From Balneola sp. (GTDB lineage: Bacteria; Bacteroidota; Rhodothermia; Balneolales; Balneolaceae), in the NCBI GenBank assembly GCA_002720745.1, contig PBJO01000003.1:64837-128836 (forward strand): a DNA stretch of 64,000 bases. The letters run 5' to 3'. The first letter of the stretch is position 1. Each line of letters begins with the position of its first letter. The position numbers and the translations under genes were made by a program. The notes under the pieces were generated by a model that saw only the letters and a list, made by a program, of their open reading frames with translations, made no database searches and was not told the DNA's origin. Below are positions 53,092 through 62,682 of this stretch, piece by piece.

Positions 53092-55275
53092 TTGTTAACG
53101 CAGGAAATTATTCAATCCCTTGATGATGGATCGCATGGCGAGCCCTTTAGTATTTTGGGTCCTCATATCACCGAAATAAAAGGTAAAAAGAAGATAATTG
53201 TTAGGGCTTTTAGGCCAGATGCTAAAGAAGTTGAATTGATTATTTCACCGAAGATTCGCCATGTAATGACCCGCCTATCCGAGGGGGGGTTATTTGAATG
53301 GATATTTCTCAGAAGAAAAAAAATACCTGCATACCGCCTATCCATTACTCCATTTCAAGGCCAACCTTACTCCATTGATGACCCTTATCGGTTTCAACCC
53401 ATAATTGAAGAGCTTGATTTACATCTTTGGGGAGAGGGAAATCATGCCAAGTCCTATTCTTTTATGGGGGCGCATCCAAAAACAATAGATGGTGTTCAAG
53501 GAAGTCATTTTGTTGTGACTGCCCCTGATGCCACACGGGTTAGCGTCATAGGTTCATTCAATCAATGGGATGGTAGAGTTCACCGGATGAGAAAGTATCA
53601 TGACCAGGGCCTTTGGGAGCTTTTTATACCACATGTTAATTCAGGCGACTCCTATAAATTTGAAATTAAAAGTCCTCAACAGGATGCCCCTTTGAAAAAA
53701 GCCGATCCCTTCGCCTTTTTCTCGGAACTCAGGCCGCAGACTGCCTCCATTGTTCATGATTTAAATGGATACAAATGGAAGGATCAAAAATGGATTAAGC
53801 AGCGTCAAAGCCGGCATCATGAACAAGCTATTTCAGTATATGAATGCCATCTAGGATCCTGGAAACGAGACAGCGAAAATTTTTTATCGTATCGTGAACT
53901 TGCTAAACAACTTATCCCATATGTAAAAAGCCTCGGCTTTACTCATATTGAACTTATGCCTATTGCAGAACACCCCTATGATCCTTCCTGGGGGTATCAG
54001 CAAACAGGTTACTTTGCAGCTACCTCTCGTTTCGGAGCCCCAAAAGACTTTATGTTTTTTGTTGATCAGTGCCATGCATATAATATTGGAGTCATTATGG
54101 ATTGGGTGCCTGCTCATTTTGCTAAAGACGAACATGGACTCTACCGTTTTGACGGTACAGGGCTATTTGAACATGAAGACCCACGACAGGGAGAACATAA
54201 AGATTGGGGTACCGCTATTTTTAATTATGGGCGCATAGAGGTCCAAAATTTGCTGATTTCAAACGCCTTATTTTGGCTAGATTACTATCATATTGATGGC
54301 TTAAGGGTAGATGCTGTGGCTTCTATGCTCTATTTGGATTATTCCCGAGAAAAAGATGAATGGATACCAAATAAGTATGGGGGACGAGAAAATATTGAGG
54401 CTATTGAGTTCCTAAAAAAATTCAACTACTTCGTACATGAATATTTTCCTGGATGCCTAACTTTTGCTGAAGAATCTACCTCTTGGGGTGGAGTCACTTC
54501 ACCTGTCCAACAAGATGGACTAGGATTCGATTATAAATGGAACATGGGGTGGATGAATGATACACTAAGCTATATTGAAAAAGACCCCATCTACCGCCGG
54601 TATCATCAAGATGATCTTACATTTTCAATGGTCTATGCCTTTAGTGAAAAATTCATTTTACCTTTTTCACATGACGAAGTGGTGCATATGAAAAAATCTA
54701 TGCTATGTAAAATGCCCGGCAATGATTGGCAAAAATTTGCTAATCTGAGATTATTATATACTTATATGTATGCACATCCAGGAGCAAAGTTGCTATTTAT
54801 GGGTTCTGAGTTTGGACAGTGGCGTGAATGGAATGACGCTCATTCACTTGACTGGCATCTATGTGAATATACCCCCCACCAGCAACTACAAACCCTGATA
54901 AAGGATTTAAATCATCTCCACCAAAATCAAGCTTCACTGTTCGAACTTGATACAGATTGGAAAGGCTTTGAGTGGATTGATTTCCATGATGCGGACAATA
55001 GTTTAATTTCCTTTATCAGAAAAGCAAAAGATTTCGGCGACTTTGTGGTAGTTGTATTAAATTTCACACCCACTGCACATCTAAATTATCGTATAGGAGT
55101 CCCTATCACCGGTAGTTACGAAGTATTGTTCAATAGTGATTCAGAGTATTATGGCGGGAGTAACGTTGGAGTTAAAGAATACATTGCATCAACAGAGTCA
55201 TCGCACAATTTTTCTTCGTCAATATCGATCGACATTCCCCCATTGGCTGGTATCATATTAAAACTAAAGAACTAA
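53092..55275 (+). CDS. glgB: 1,4-alpha-glucan branching enzyme
   Basis: Forms alpha-1,6 branches in glycogen (GH13). TTG at 53092 is the only usable start after an in-frame stop at 53044; it gives LTQEIIQSLDDGSHGEPFSI, the usual GlgB beginning. Two N-terminal beta/CBM48 domains precede the barrel. The four GH13 regions are DWVPAHF, GLRVDAVAS (nucleophile Asp, about 406), FAEESTSW (acid Glu, about 460) and LPFSHDEVVH (Asp, about 527). Length 727 residues is typical. malQ follows after three bases. Confidence 0.95.
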   Translation: MLTQEIIQSLDDGSHGEPFSILGPHITEIKGKKKIIVRAFRPDAKEVELIISPKIRHVMTRLSEGGLFEWIFLRRKKIPAYRLSITPFQGQPYSIDDPYRFQPIIEELDLHLWGEGNHAKSYSFMGAHPKTIDGVQGSHFVVTAPDATRVSVIGSFNQWDGRVHRMRKYHDQGLWELFIPHVNSGDSYKFEIKSPQQDAPLKKADPFAFFSELRPQTASIVHDLNGYKWKDQKWIKQRQSRHHEQAISVYECHLGSWKRDSENFLSYRELAKQLIPYVKSLGFTHIELMPIAEHPYDPSWGYQQTGYFAATSRFGAPKDFMFFVDQCHAYNIGVIMDWVPAHFAKDEHGLYRFDGTGLFEHEDPRQGEHKDWGTAIFNYGRIEVQNLLISNALFWLDYYHIDGLRVDAVASMLYLDYSREKDEWIPNKYGGRENIEAIEFLKKFNYFVHEYFPGCLTFAEESTSWGGVTSPVQQDGLGFDYKWNMGWMNDTLSYIEKDPIYRRYHQDDLTFSMVYAFSEKFILPFSHDEVVHMKKSMLCKMPGNDWQKFANLRLLYTYMYAHPGAKLLFMGSEFGQWREWNDAHSLDWHLCEYTPHQQLQTLIKDLNHLHQNQASLFELDTDWKGFEWIDFHDADNSLISFIRKAKDFGDFVVVVLNFTPTAHLNYRIGVPITGSYEVLFNSDSEYYGGSNVGVKEYIASTESSHNFSSSISIDIPPLAGIILKLKN

Positions 55276-55278
55276 GTT

Positions 55279-56781
55279 ATGCGATTTCCACGATCCTGCG
55301 GCACCTTGGTGCATCCCACGTCTTTTCCTGGAAAATACGGCATTGGAGATTTTGGCTATGAAGCCCGGGAATTCCTAGATTTCCTAGAAGATACTCAACA
55401 AAGTATCTGGCAAGTGCTTCCTCTTACACCTACTGGGTATGGAAACTCACCCTATGCTTCCTATTCTGCTTTTGCTGGTAACCCTTATTTGATAAGTCCA
55501 GATATTCTTTTTGAAAAAGGACTCTTAACTGCTTCAAAAGCCCGTTCTCTCATTATTCCCTCAACCACTACTGTAGCCTATGAGCAAGCGGTTAAAAAAA
55601 AATCGGAGGCATTGAAATTAGCTTCGAGTTGTTTTTATGAAACCTTAGACGGTATTGAAAAAGAAAAATTTGAGCTATTCAAGCTGGAACATGCCCATTG
55701 GTTAGATGATTATGTATTGTTTATGGCCGTAGCTAAAAGTCACCAAATGCGTCCCTGGAATAGTTGGGATTCAGATATTGCTACATATAAAAAAGAAGCT
55801 ATTAATAAAGCAAAAAAGAACTATGCTCAAGAAATTAAACTAGAGTATTGGCTTCAATATGAGTTTTTAAATCAATGGATGGCTTTAAAAAAGTATGCCA
55901 ACACTAGAGGAATTCGTGTGATTGGTGACATCCCTATTTTTGTCGATCATAATAGCGCTGATGTGTGGGCCAATTCAAAGTATTTTGCTGTAGATAAAAA
56001 AGGAAATAGGACCTTGGTTTCTGGGGTTCCACCGGACTATTTCAGTGAGACAGGACAGCTTTGGGGGAACCCTCAGTATCAGTGGGGGGCTTTAGAAAAA
56101 GATGGTTACTCATGGTGGGTTAAACGATTTAAACATATGTTTTTGACTTGCGACGCAATCAGAGTAGATCACTTCAGAGGGTTTGATGCTTACTGGGAGA
56201 TACCCGCTTCCGAAAAAACTGCTGTAAATGGACATTGGGTTGAGGGCCCTGGTGAAAAATTTTTTGATACCATCTTAGAAGAATGCGGCGAACTACCTAT
56301 TATTGCGGAAGATTTAGGTTTTGTTACCGAAGGTGTAGAAAAGTTGCGCGATAAATATGCATTTCCTGGTATGAAGATTCTTCAATTTGCCTTTGACGCC
56401 GAATCTGACAATAGTTTTTTACCCCATAATTATCCTCAGAATTGCGTGGTATATAGCGGCACACATGACAATGACACCTCGAAAGGATGGTATGAGCAAG
56501 CCCCCGAGAGCGAACGCCATTTTGCCAGAACCTATAGCCAATCCGATGGAACACATATAAATTGGGCTTTTATTCGGCTTGGAATTCTTTCAGTAAGTGA
56601 TCAGGCCATCTTTCCCCTTCAAGACTTTATGGGCCTATCAAAAGAACACCGTATGAATTTTCCAGGAACTTCATCCGGTAATTGGCTTTGGAGATACACT
56701 ACAGAAATGCTACAAGAAATTGATCGTGATAAAATTAGCATTCTCCTTCAGTTAGGCAACCGGCATAACAGGAAGAAATAA
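55279..56781 (+). CDS. malQ: 4-alpha-glucanotransferase (amylomaltase)
   Basis: Transfers alpha-1,4-glucan segments between chains (GH77). Catalytic parts: IRVDHFRGFDAYWEIP (nucleophile Asp, about 297), IIAEDLGFVTEGVEKL (acid Glu, about 344) and YSGTHDNDTSKGW (Asp, about 397). The N terminus RSCGTLVHPTSFPGKYGIGD is the classical MalQ opening, and RVIGDIPIFVDHNSADVWAN follows later. Length 500 is normal. It is translated right after glgB and ended by a strong hairpin terminator. Confidence 0.95.
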   Translation: MRFPRSCGTLVHPTSFPGKYGIGDFGYEAREFLDFLEDTQQSIWQVLPLTPTGYGNSPYASYSAFAGNPYLISPDILFEKGLLTASKARSLIIPSTTTVAYEQAVKKKSEALKLASSCFYETLDGIEKEKFELFKLEHAHWLDDYVLFMAVAKSHQMRPWNSWDSDIATYKKEAINKAKKNYAQEIKLEYWLQYEFLNQWMALKKYANTRGIRVIGDIPIFVDHNSADVWANSKYFAVDKKGNRTLVSGVPPDYFSETGQLWGNPQYQWGALEKDGYSWWVKRFKHMFLTCDAIRVDHFRGFDAYWEIPASEKTAVNGHWVEGPGEKFFDTILEECGELPIIAEDLGFVTEGVEKLRDKYAFPGMKILQFAFDAESDNSFLPHNYPQNCVVYSGTHDNDTSKGWYEQAPESERHFARTYSQSDGTHINWAFIRLGILSVSDQAIFPLQDFMGLSKEHRMNFPGTSSGNWLWRYTTEMLQEIDRDKISILLQLGNRHNRKK

Positions 56782-56794
56782 ATGCTGAATAAAT

Positions 56795-56830
56795 AAAAAA
56801 GGTGTTTTTTCATTTAAAACCGCCTTTTTC
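56795..56830 (+). terminator. Intrinsic terminator after malQ
   Basis: AAAAAGGTGTTTT pairs with AAAACCGCCTTTTT (one G-T pair, one bulged C) around a short TTCATTT-type loop and ends in a T run. It lies 14 bases after the malQ stop. It separates the glgB-malQ operon from comA. Confidence 0.7.
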
Positions 56831-56862
56831 GTATATTCCTAAATTGCAATAAAAAAAACACT

Positions 56863-57681
56863 ATGTCGTTTTCATTGAAGAATCTACCTGAACGATCTGC
56901 AAAACCGAGAACTGAAGGTATAACCCTGGTACTGGACAAAGGATATGGCATTCGTCAAGTAGAAGATCTAGTTGATGTATGCTCAAAACATATTGACATA
57001 GTCAAACTTGGGTGGGGTACATCATATGTAACTCAAGGGTTAGAAGAAAAAATTAAGGTTTATCAAAATGCTGGAATACCCGTTTACTTTGGTGGTACTC
57101 TCTTCGAAGCATTTCTGATGCGTAACCAACTTTCCGATTACCGAAAATTGATGGAGCACTACGAAATTACACACTTAGAGGTTTCTAATGGTACTATCTT
57201 GTTGTCGGATGAAAAAAAACAGGCTATCATCAAAGAACTAAGTAGTGATTATACGGTTTATTCTGAGGTTGGTAGTAAGAACCCTAATGAAATCGTTCCT
57301 CCTTACAAATGGGTGCGAACTATTCAACAGGAACTAGAAGCTGGTTCCGAGAAAGTTATCTGCGAAGCTAGAGAAAGTGGTACTGTTGGAATGTTTCGCC
57401 CTAATGGTGAGATTCGATCTGGATTACTTGAAGAAATCACCGATCAAATACCTGTCAAATATTTGCTTTTTGAGGCACCCAAAAAAGAACAGCAAGTTTG
57501 GTTTATTCGTAAATATGGATCTAATGTCAACTTGGGAAATATCCAACCCGAAGAAGTGATTCCATTAGAAACATTACGATTAGGACTACGTGGAGATACT
57601 CTTTTAGATTTCTATTCATTAGAAGAAGGCAACGAATTGGATGAAGTGATTAAAGCGTCCGGATTGAACAATAATGAATAA
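56863..57681 (+). CDS. comA: Phosphosulfolactate synthase
   Basis: Adds sulfite to phosphoenolpyruvate, giving 2-phosphosulfolactate (TIM barrel). Signatures include GITLVLDKGYGIRQVEDLVD (about 19-38), HIDIVKLGWGTSYV (about 43-56), GIPVYFGGTLFEAFLM (about 71-86), LEVSNGTILLS and YTVYSEVGSKNP. The late ICEARESGTVGMF and LGNIQPEEVIPLETLRLGLR segments are also typical. Length 272 is standard. It begins a + strand run after the malQ terminator. Together with comB it makes sulfolactate; no comC or later coenzyme M genes are seen. Confidence 0.92.
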   Translation: MSFSLKNLPERSAKPRTEGITLVLDKGYGIRQVEDLVDVCSKHIDIVKLGWGTSYVTQGLEEKIKVYQNAGIPVYFGGTLFEAFLMRNQLSDYRKLMEHYEITHLEVSNGTILLSDEKKQAIIKELSSDYTVYSEVGSKNPNEIVPPYKWVRTIQQELEAGSEKVICEARESGTVGMFRPNGEIRSGLLEEITDQIPVKYLLFEAPKKEQQVWFIRKYGSNVNLGNIQPEEVIPLETLRLGLRGDTLLDFYSLEEGNELDEVIKASGLNNNE

Positions 57682-57690
57682 TAAACCATT

Positions 57691-58488
57691 ATGAAAATTT
57701 TATACGCAGCCGCTGAAATTTCACCTTTCGCACGCATGACTGTTACAGCGGATTTATTGCGTTTTTTACCTGCTTCGCTACAAGATAAGGGCTTTGAGAT
57801 TCGCATCTTGTTGCCAAAATATGGCACGATAAATGACCGTAGAAATCGTTTACATGAGGTTATACGGTTATCTGGAATAGAAGTTGAAGTAGGAGATGCC
57901 GCGGAAAGTATGAAAATCAAAGTAGCTAGTATTCCCAATGCAAAATTACAAGTCTATTTTTTAGACAACGATAAATATTTTAAAAGAAAAGGTCTTTTTA
58001 AAAACCCGAAAGACGAAAGCTTCTATCCAGATAATGCTGAGCGACTAGCCTTCTACAATAAAGGGGTGCTCGAAACAGTTATGAAATTAGGTTGGGAACC
58101 TGATATCATACATTGTCATGACTGGCCGGCAGGCCTTATTCCACTTCTGGTTAAAACTAAATATAAAGATGAGCCTATTTTTAAAAATTCAAAGATCATC
58201 TACAATTTACATCATCCAGAAAACGATGGAACTGCAGACACAGCCAAAATCCTAGAATTACTTGGTTTACCTGACGATGTTAACATCGCCAAACTAACTG
58301 ATCAGGGTAAAGTGGACTTATTGAAATTAGGACTCCTTTACAGTGATCATGTAGTCACTGGAAATTTCTTGAATGATGAATTTGATGACGTATTTAACAA
58401 GTTGAATGTTTCTCCTGTAAAAATTCAAGGTGCGCCTGAAGATGTGTCAATTAAATTTTCCGATTACTACAAAACCATCACGAAATAG
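57691..58488 (+). CDS. Half-length GT5 glycogen/starch-synthase-like protein
   Basis: The 265 residues match only the N-terminal Rossmann domain of GT5 glycogen synthases. MKILYAAAEISPFARMTVTA opens like GlgA, then EIRILLPKYG, DIIHCHDWPAGLIPLLVK and IIYNLHHPENDG. The ADP-glucose-binding KTGGL motif is absent (it reads RMTVTAD), and the whole C-terminal domain that closes the active site is missing, with no sign of a frameshift. A short form next to a DUF4270-type gene is known in Bacteroidetes. It is probably not a glycogen synthase; a binding or regulatory role linked to its lipoprotein neighbour is possible. Confidence 0.78.
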   Translation: MKILYAAAEISPFARMTVTADLLRFLPASLQDKGFEIRILLPKYGTINDRRNRLHEVIRLSGIEVEVGDAAESMKIKVASIPNAKLQVYFLDNDKYFKRKGLFKNPKDESFYPDNAERLAFYNKGVLETVMKLGWEPDIIHCHDWPAGLIPLLVKTKYKDEPIFKNSKIIYNLHHPENDGTADTAKILELLGLPDDVNIAKLTDQGKVDLLKLGLLYSDHVVTGNFLNDEFDDVFNKLNVSPVKIQGAPEDVSIKFSDYYKTITK

Positions 58489-58513
58489 GAATTAAAAAGA
58501 AGACTGTGATCAT

Positions 58514-59722
58514 ATGTATTTAACGAACAAAGCTGTCTCAGTAAGGTGGCTTATTTTTTTTATACTTGCTTTTTTTAGCATGACTGCATGTGATGAATCC
58601 AACACCGTTGCTATAGATTTTATTCAGGAGTCAGCTATAGAAATAGATACAGTCCTTATCAATCAAATAGATTTTATAGGTATTGATCCTTACCTAGGTC
58701 GATTAATGTACTCTGCATTTGGATCTTTTCAAGACCCTCTTTTTGGTAAACTAACCAGCACTCTCTATTTAAAACCCTCCATCAAAGCCTCAAGTAGCGA
58801 TACTGTGCTTGATGATATGAGCTTTGAAATGAAACTTCGTATAATGCAAGATGAAATTTACGGGGATACCAGTTCAACCGCCGTATTTGATGTGTATCGA
58901 ATTCAAAATAGTTGGCATGGACCTAGTTTTCGACAATCTAACGAAATTAATCTAGAATTTGAACGTGTTGGTGGTTTTAACGTTACCGACATAGATACGA
59001 ACGGTAACGTTCACATAGCCCTTGGCGGGAGTTGGGATACCTTTTATCGGGAATTATTTAATATTAACGATGATAGTACTCGATTAGCTAGGTATGCGAA
59101 AGAAGACTTTGGGCTGGCTATTGTTCCAAAAAATACAACTAATCAAATTCGATTTGCCACCTTAAGCACCAGCCGTTTATTGGTTATTGGACAAGAAGAT
59201 ACTAGTTCATATAGTATGCAAGATTGGGCCTATAAAATAGAAAGGGAAACTATTGAGCCTATTCCTAATCGTATGCTACTTCACAACACCTTTGAGAAGG
59301 TGTTAACAATAGATATAAAAAGTATAGGTGAGCAATTACCAAACAATAATTTTGTTCGAGCCGAACTGGTTTTGGAAGAAGATACAACACGGGCAAATAA
59401 TAGTTTATCCGAACATGAACAACGTTTAAATGTCCCTGGTTTTCGAATGAGTGAGGGCGATTTTATTGATTTAGCTTACCAATTTGGCTTTTCAGATGAA
59501 AATATCATCAATGGATATCCTTCAGAAGGGCGTTTCCGTTTTGATATTACTCGATTGCTTAATGATCAAATCTATAACAATAACCCAATTAAAGACTCCT
59601 ATATATATCCATTTGTTAATGCAGGCTATATAGGCTCCAACATTCTTTATGATAATAATGCCTCTTCTGATAAGCGGCCGCGACTAATTATTCATTCCAT
59701 AAAATCTGAGGTCCAAAAATAA
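58514..59722 (+). CDS. DUF4270-type lipoprotein
   Basis: An exported lipoprotein of 402 residues: a hydrophobic signal (VRWLIFFILAFFSMTAC) ends in a lipobox at Cys26. The mature part contains FGSFQDPLFGKLTSTLYLKP, typical of DUF4270 proteins, and a series of beta strands ending in RPRLIIH. DUF4270 has no known activity. It follows the half GT5 gene by 25 bases, as in many Bacteroidetes genomes, and is followed by a barrel gene. Likely located on the periplasmic or outer face of the outer membrane. Confidence 0.75.
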   Translation: MYLTNKAVSVRWLIFFILAFFSMTACDESNTVAIDFIQESAIEIDTVLINQIDFIGIDPYLGRLMYSAFGSFQDPLFGKLTSTLYLKPSIKASSSDTVLDDMSFEMKLRIMQDEIYGDTSSTAVFDVYRIQNSWHGPSFRQSNEINLEFERVGGFNVTDIDTNGNVHIALGGSWDTFYRELFNINDDSTRLARYAKEDFGLAIVPKNTTNQIRFATLSTSRLLVIGQEDTSSYSMQDWAYKIERETIEPIPNRMLLHNTFEKVLTIDIKSIGEQLPNNNFVRAELVLEEDTTRANNSLSEHEQRLNVPGFRMSEGDFIDLAYQFGFSDENIINGYPSEGRFRFDITRLLNDQIYNNNPIKDSYIYPFVNAGYIGSNILYDNNASSDKRPRLIIHSIKSEVQK

Positions 59723-59730
59723 TATATAAC

Positions 59731-61065
59731 ATGCGAACAATTTCGTGTATATTTTCATTTGTAGCTTCTTACAAAACACCATTACCGGGGCTATTACTAC
59801 TTTTTATCAGTTCCCCTCTCATCAAAGCTCAAGTTCAATCTAGTAATTTGTATTCTAGTGGGTCAATTTACTCAGCATATGGAATTGGTTATCCTGTTGA
59901 AATTGAAACCGGGTCTGCTAAGTCGCACGGTACATTTGGTATTACAAGCGTTAATCAAGAAGTTTCAGGCCTTACAAACCCTGCTTTTTGGTCACAAACC
60001 TATTATACCCAGGGAGCTTCAGGTCTAGGCCTACAAAACATCCAATTAAAAAATACCCGCACTACAGGTGTCTCTACCCTGTTTGATAAAGGATATCTTC
60101 AGTTATTATTACCTTTTAAGTCAAGTGAACTTGGAGTTTCTATTGGTTTATATCCAGTCACTCGTTCCAATCTAAAATTAATTAACAATAAAGAATTTTT
60201 GTCCTATGGAGATACTGTTGGATACAGTTCCGAACTACAACAAATAGGGGGGTTGAATAAATTCGAAGTAGGTTTTGGATGGAAAGTTAACGACCAAATT
60301 TCTATTGGCTATGCGCCTTCGGTAGCATTTTTCAGTTTGCAAACATCAGAAGAATTTTCTTTTAGTTCTTCGCTTTACTCACAGCAAATCCAAAAACTAA
60401 CCATTAGTGGCGCTGCATTTTCACAACGCCTTGGTTTAGGAGGTAGTTTTCGAAACATATTTAGAATACAGGATAAAATTTCAGTTGGTGCTACAGTTAA
60501 TATTCCTTTCAATATGACTCTAAGACAAAATTACACCACTGAGAAAGAAATTGAATCTGGTAGTAAAACGGTGGATTTATCCAACATATTGACTAGCAAA
60601 AAGGGAAAAATGGAACTCCCTCTAGAATATGCCGCTGGTATTGGCTATGCGCCTCATAATCGATTTAATATCAGTATAGAGGGACAATTTCAGCGGTGGT
60701 CAGACTATACCAATGATCTAGTTGGAAATGACGGCGCTATTATGGCTGACCGAATGCGATTAGGTTTTGGAGCGCAATTTCATCCATATAAAAAAGCACA
60801 AAATGGAGTTTTTTCCAGTTTTAAATATTCTGCTGGATTATCTTATGACAGTGGACATATAACAGTTGAAAAAGAAGAAATCAGAACGTTATGGCTTCAT
60901 ACTGGGTTAGGAATATTGTCTCGCAGTCCTTCATCTATTGATTTGAGCTTGCGATACGGATTCAGAGGAACCACTGATGGTAACCTAATTAAAGAGAATA
61001 TTTGGGCTATTGGGCTTGCAGTGAATCTTTCTGAAATCATGTTTTTACGACCTAAATTGCAATAA
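59731..61065 (+). CDS. Outer-membrane beta-barrel protein, FadL/PorV-like
   Basis: A 444-residue exported protein: hydrophobic signal ending near LIKAQVQ, then LYSSGSIYSAYGIGYPVE, a form seen in Bacteroidetes barrels of the OMPP1/FadL type. FGITSVNQEVSGLTNPAFWS resembles the early NPA block of that superfamily. Alternating aromatic strands continue to the end (NIWAIGLAVNLSEIMFLRPK). Its cargo is unknown. It starts eight bases after the DUF4270 gene and precedes the TPR gene, suggesting one envelope operon. Confidence 0.7.
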   Translation: MRTISCIFSFVASYKTPLPGLLLLFISSPLIKAQVQSSNLYSSGSIYSAYGIGYPVEIETGSAKSHGTFGITSVNQEVSGLTNPAFWSQTYYTQGASGLGLQNIQLKNTRTTGVSTLFDKGYLQLLLPFKSSELGVSIGLYPVTRSNLKLINNKEFLSYGDTVGYSSELQQIGGLNKFEVGFGWKVNDQISIGYAPSVAFFSLQTSEEFSFSSSLYSQQIQKLTISGAAFSQRLGLGGSFRNIFRIQDKISVGATVNIPFNMTLRQNYTTEKEIESGSKTVDLSNILTSKKGKMELPLEYAAGIGYAPHNRFNISIEGQFQRWSDYTNDLVGNDGAIMADRMRLGFGAQFHPYKKAQNGVFSSFKYSAGLSYDSGHITVEKEEIRTLWLHTGLGILSRSPSSIDLSLRYGFRGTTDGNLIKENIWAIGLAVNLSEIMFLRPKLQ

Positions 61066-61116
61066 AAATAAGCTGTTGTACACTGAACTTATTGACTTAA
61101 CTAACGAAATTGTATC

Positions 61117-62445
61117 ATGAAAGTTCCAGCAACCCTACTTGGGTTTTTACTGTTAATTACATCTGAAATAAAAGCGCAAGATTGCACTGTCACTCCTCCT
61201 TACGGGATGAACAAACTGGCTGCTTATTCCATATTCCAAGACAATTATAAAAATAAAGATTATCCGTTTGCCCTGATGTATGGACGATGGTTACTCTGCA
61301 GTAAAACCAAAGTATTAGAAGGATACTCGCGATTCAACTTAGCGAACCAATATCCAAAGTTCATTGACATTTATACACAGATTGGTTTAGAAGAACAAGA
61401 CCCGAGTATACGTGAGGCTTATATTGATACCGCATTAAGTCTTTTTGAAGAACAATTTACTTTTTTCACCGATGAGGAAGTAGATAAATATGAGCTCCAT
61501 CAGGACAGGGGCCGATATCTTCTAAAACATTATCAATATATCGAAGGCGGCCTTGATAAGGCTTATAGTGATTTCAAAGCTATGTTTGATATGGATGTAG
61601 AGAAAACTACTTTGCTAGGAGAGGGTTATTACGTTCGCGTGGTTATTGACGATCTTGTACGAAATAATGAAAAAGATATAGTCATAAACATGATTGAAAA
61701 AGCAAAACTTTATGCAGGTTTGGAGTTAAGCACTTATTTTGATGAAACTCAAGAATCACTATTTAATACACCAGAAGAGCGGCTCGAATTTTGTGGTGCC
61801 AAGTTAAACGAAAATCCAGAATCGATTAAAGACCTTAAATGTGTTGCAAAAGCACAAGAAGATCTTAATATGACAGAAGAGTTCCTCCAAACTACCCTGC
61901 TAATTCACAAATTAGATCCAACTTTTGCAAGTGCTAAAGCACTTGCAGAAACTGAGAGAGGAAATGCTTCTTATAACAAAGCTGCAGATTATTTCAAACA
62001 AGCTTTAGAAATGGCTTATAATGACAATGACAAAAAGGATATGAATCTAGAACTAGCCGATGTTTACTCAAGTACAGGACAATTGTCAATCTCCAAAGAG
62101 TATATTCAAGAGGCATTAACAATAGATGATTCTTTGGGGCGTGCATACATTAAATTGGCCTCTATTTATGGGCAGGCCGTAAGTTCATGTACTGCGAATC
62201 GTAAACTGGAGGCAAGAGATAAGGTTGTATACTGGATTGTTGTAGATTATTTAAATCGGGCAAAATCGGTAGATGCTAGCGTGACTAATACTGTGAATTC
62301 CCAGTTAGCAACATACCAAGCCGTGACACCATCTACCGAAGACAAGTTCTTTACTTTAGGGTACGAACAAGGTCAAAAAGTGAGGGTAAATGGTGCCTTG
62401 GGCAATTGCTACAACTGGATTAATGAATCTACAATAGTTCGATAA
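61117..62445 (+). CDS. Exported tetratricopeptide-repeat protein
   Basis: A 442-residue protein with a signal peptide (MKVPATLLGFLLLITSEIKA) and helical TPR-type repeats. The clearest units are FASAKALAETERGNASYNKA plus ADYFKQALEMAYN (about 265-305) and NLELADVYSSTGQLSISKEY plus LGRAYIKLASIYGQ (about 310-350). The N-terminal half is also helical (KDYPFALMYGRWLLCSK). Six Cys are scattered through it, so disulfides in the periplasm are possible. It follows the barrel gene by 51 bases and probably helps assemble or regulate it. No known family beyond TPR is recognised. Confidence 0.7.
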   Translation: MKVPATLLGFLLLITSEIKAQDCTVTPPYGMNKLAAYSIFQDNYKNKDYPFALMYGRWLLCSKTKVLEGYSRFNLANQYPKFIDIYTQIGLEEQDPSIREAYIDTALSLFEEQFTFFTDEEVDKYELHQDRGRYLLKHYQYIEGGLDKAYSDFKAMFDMDVEKTTLLGEGYYVRVVIDDLVRNNEKDIVINMIEKAKLYAGLELSTYFDETQESLFNTPEERLEFCGAKLNENPESIKDLKCVAKAQEDLNMTEEFLQTTLLIHKLDPTFASAKALAETERGNASYNKAADYFKQALEMAYNDNDKKDMNLELADVYSSTGQLSISKEYIQEALTIDDSLGRAYIKLASIYGQAVSSCTANRKLEARDKVVYWIVVDYLNRAKSVDASVTNTVNSQLATYQAVTPSTEDKFFTLGYEQGQKVRVNGALGNCYNWINESTIVR

Positions 62446-62682
62446 ACTTCTTGAAATGCAATAATTTATAGTTTAACGTATTAATTTTACGTCGAATTGA
62501 TTTGTAATGGGGTAAAACATTTGTATCTTTCCAAAACTTATTCCTTAATTGGTGATCTACTCTGAGCCACCATTCTTATATAAGCTCCTCCCTTCAGTTT
62601 AACATTCACTTACGAAGAGTACATTGATAACCCTCTTTTGACGGTTTAGCTTGGAGCATCGACATACACTGAATAATTATTA
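62446..62682. other. Leader region upstream of rho
   Basis: The 237-base spacer is AT-rich. AACATTTG at about 62517-62524 is one base from the -7 consensus TAnnTTTG, with a TTG 16 bases before it, so it may hold the rho promoter. rho genes are often autoregulated through long leaders; no hairpin with a T run is visible here. Confidence 0.3.

Noticed and set aside
57691-58488. Calling the GT5 gene glgA
   Set aside because: The KTGGL motif and C-terminal catalytic half are missing, so synthase activity is unsupported.
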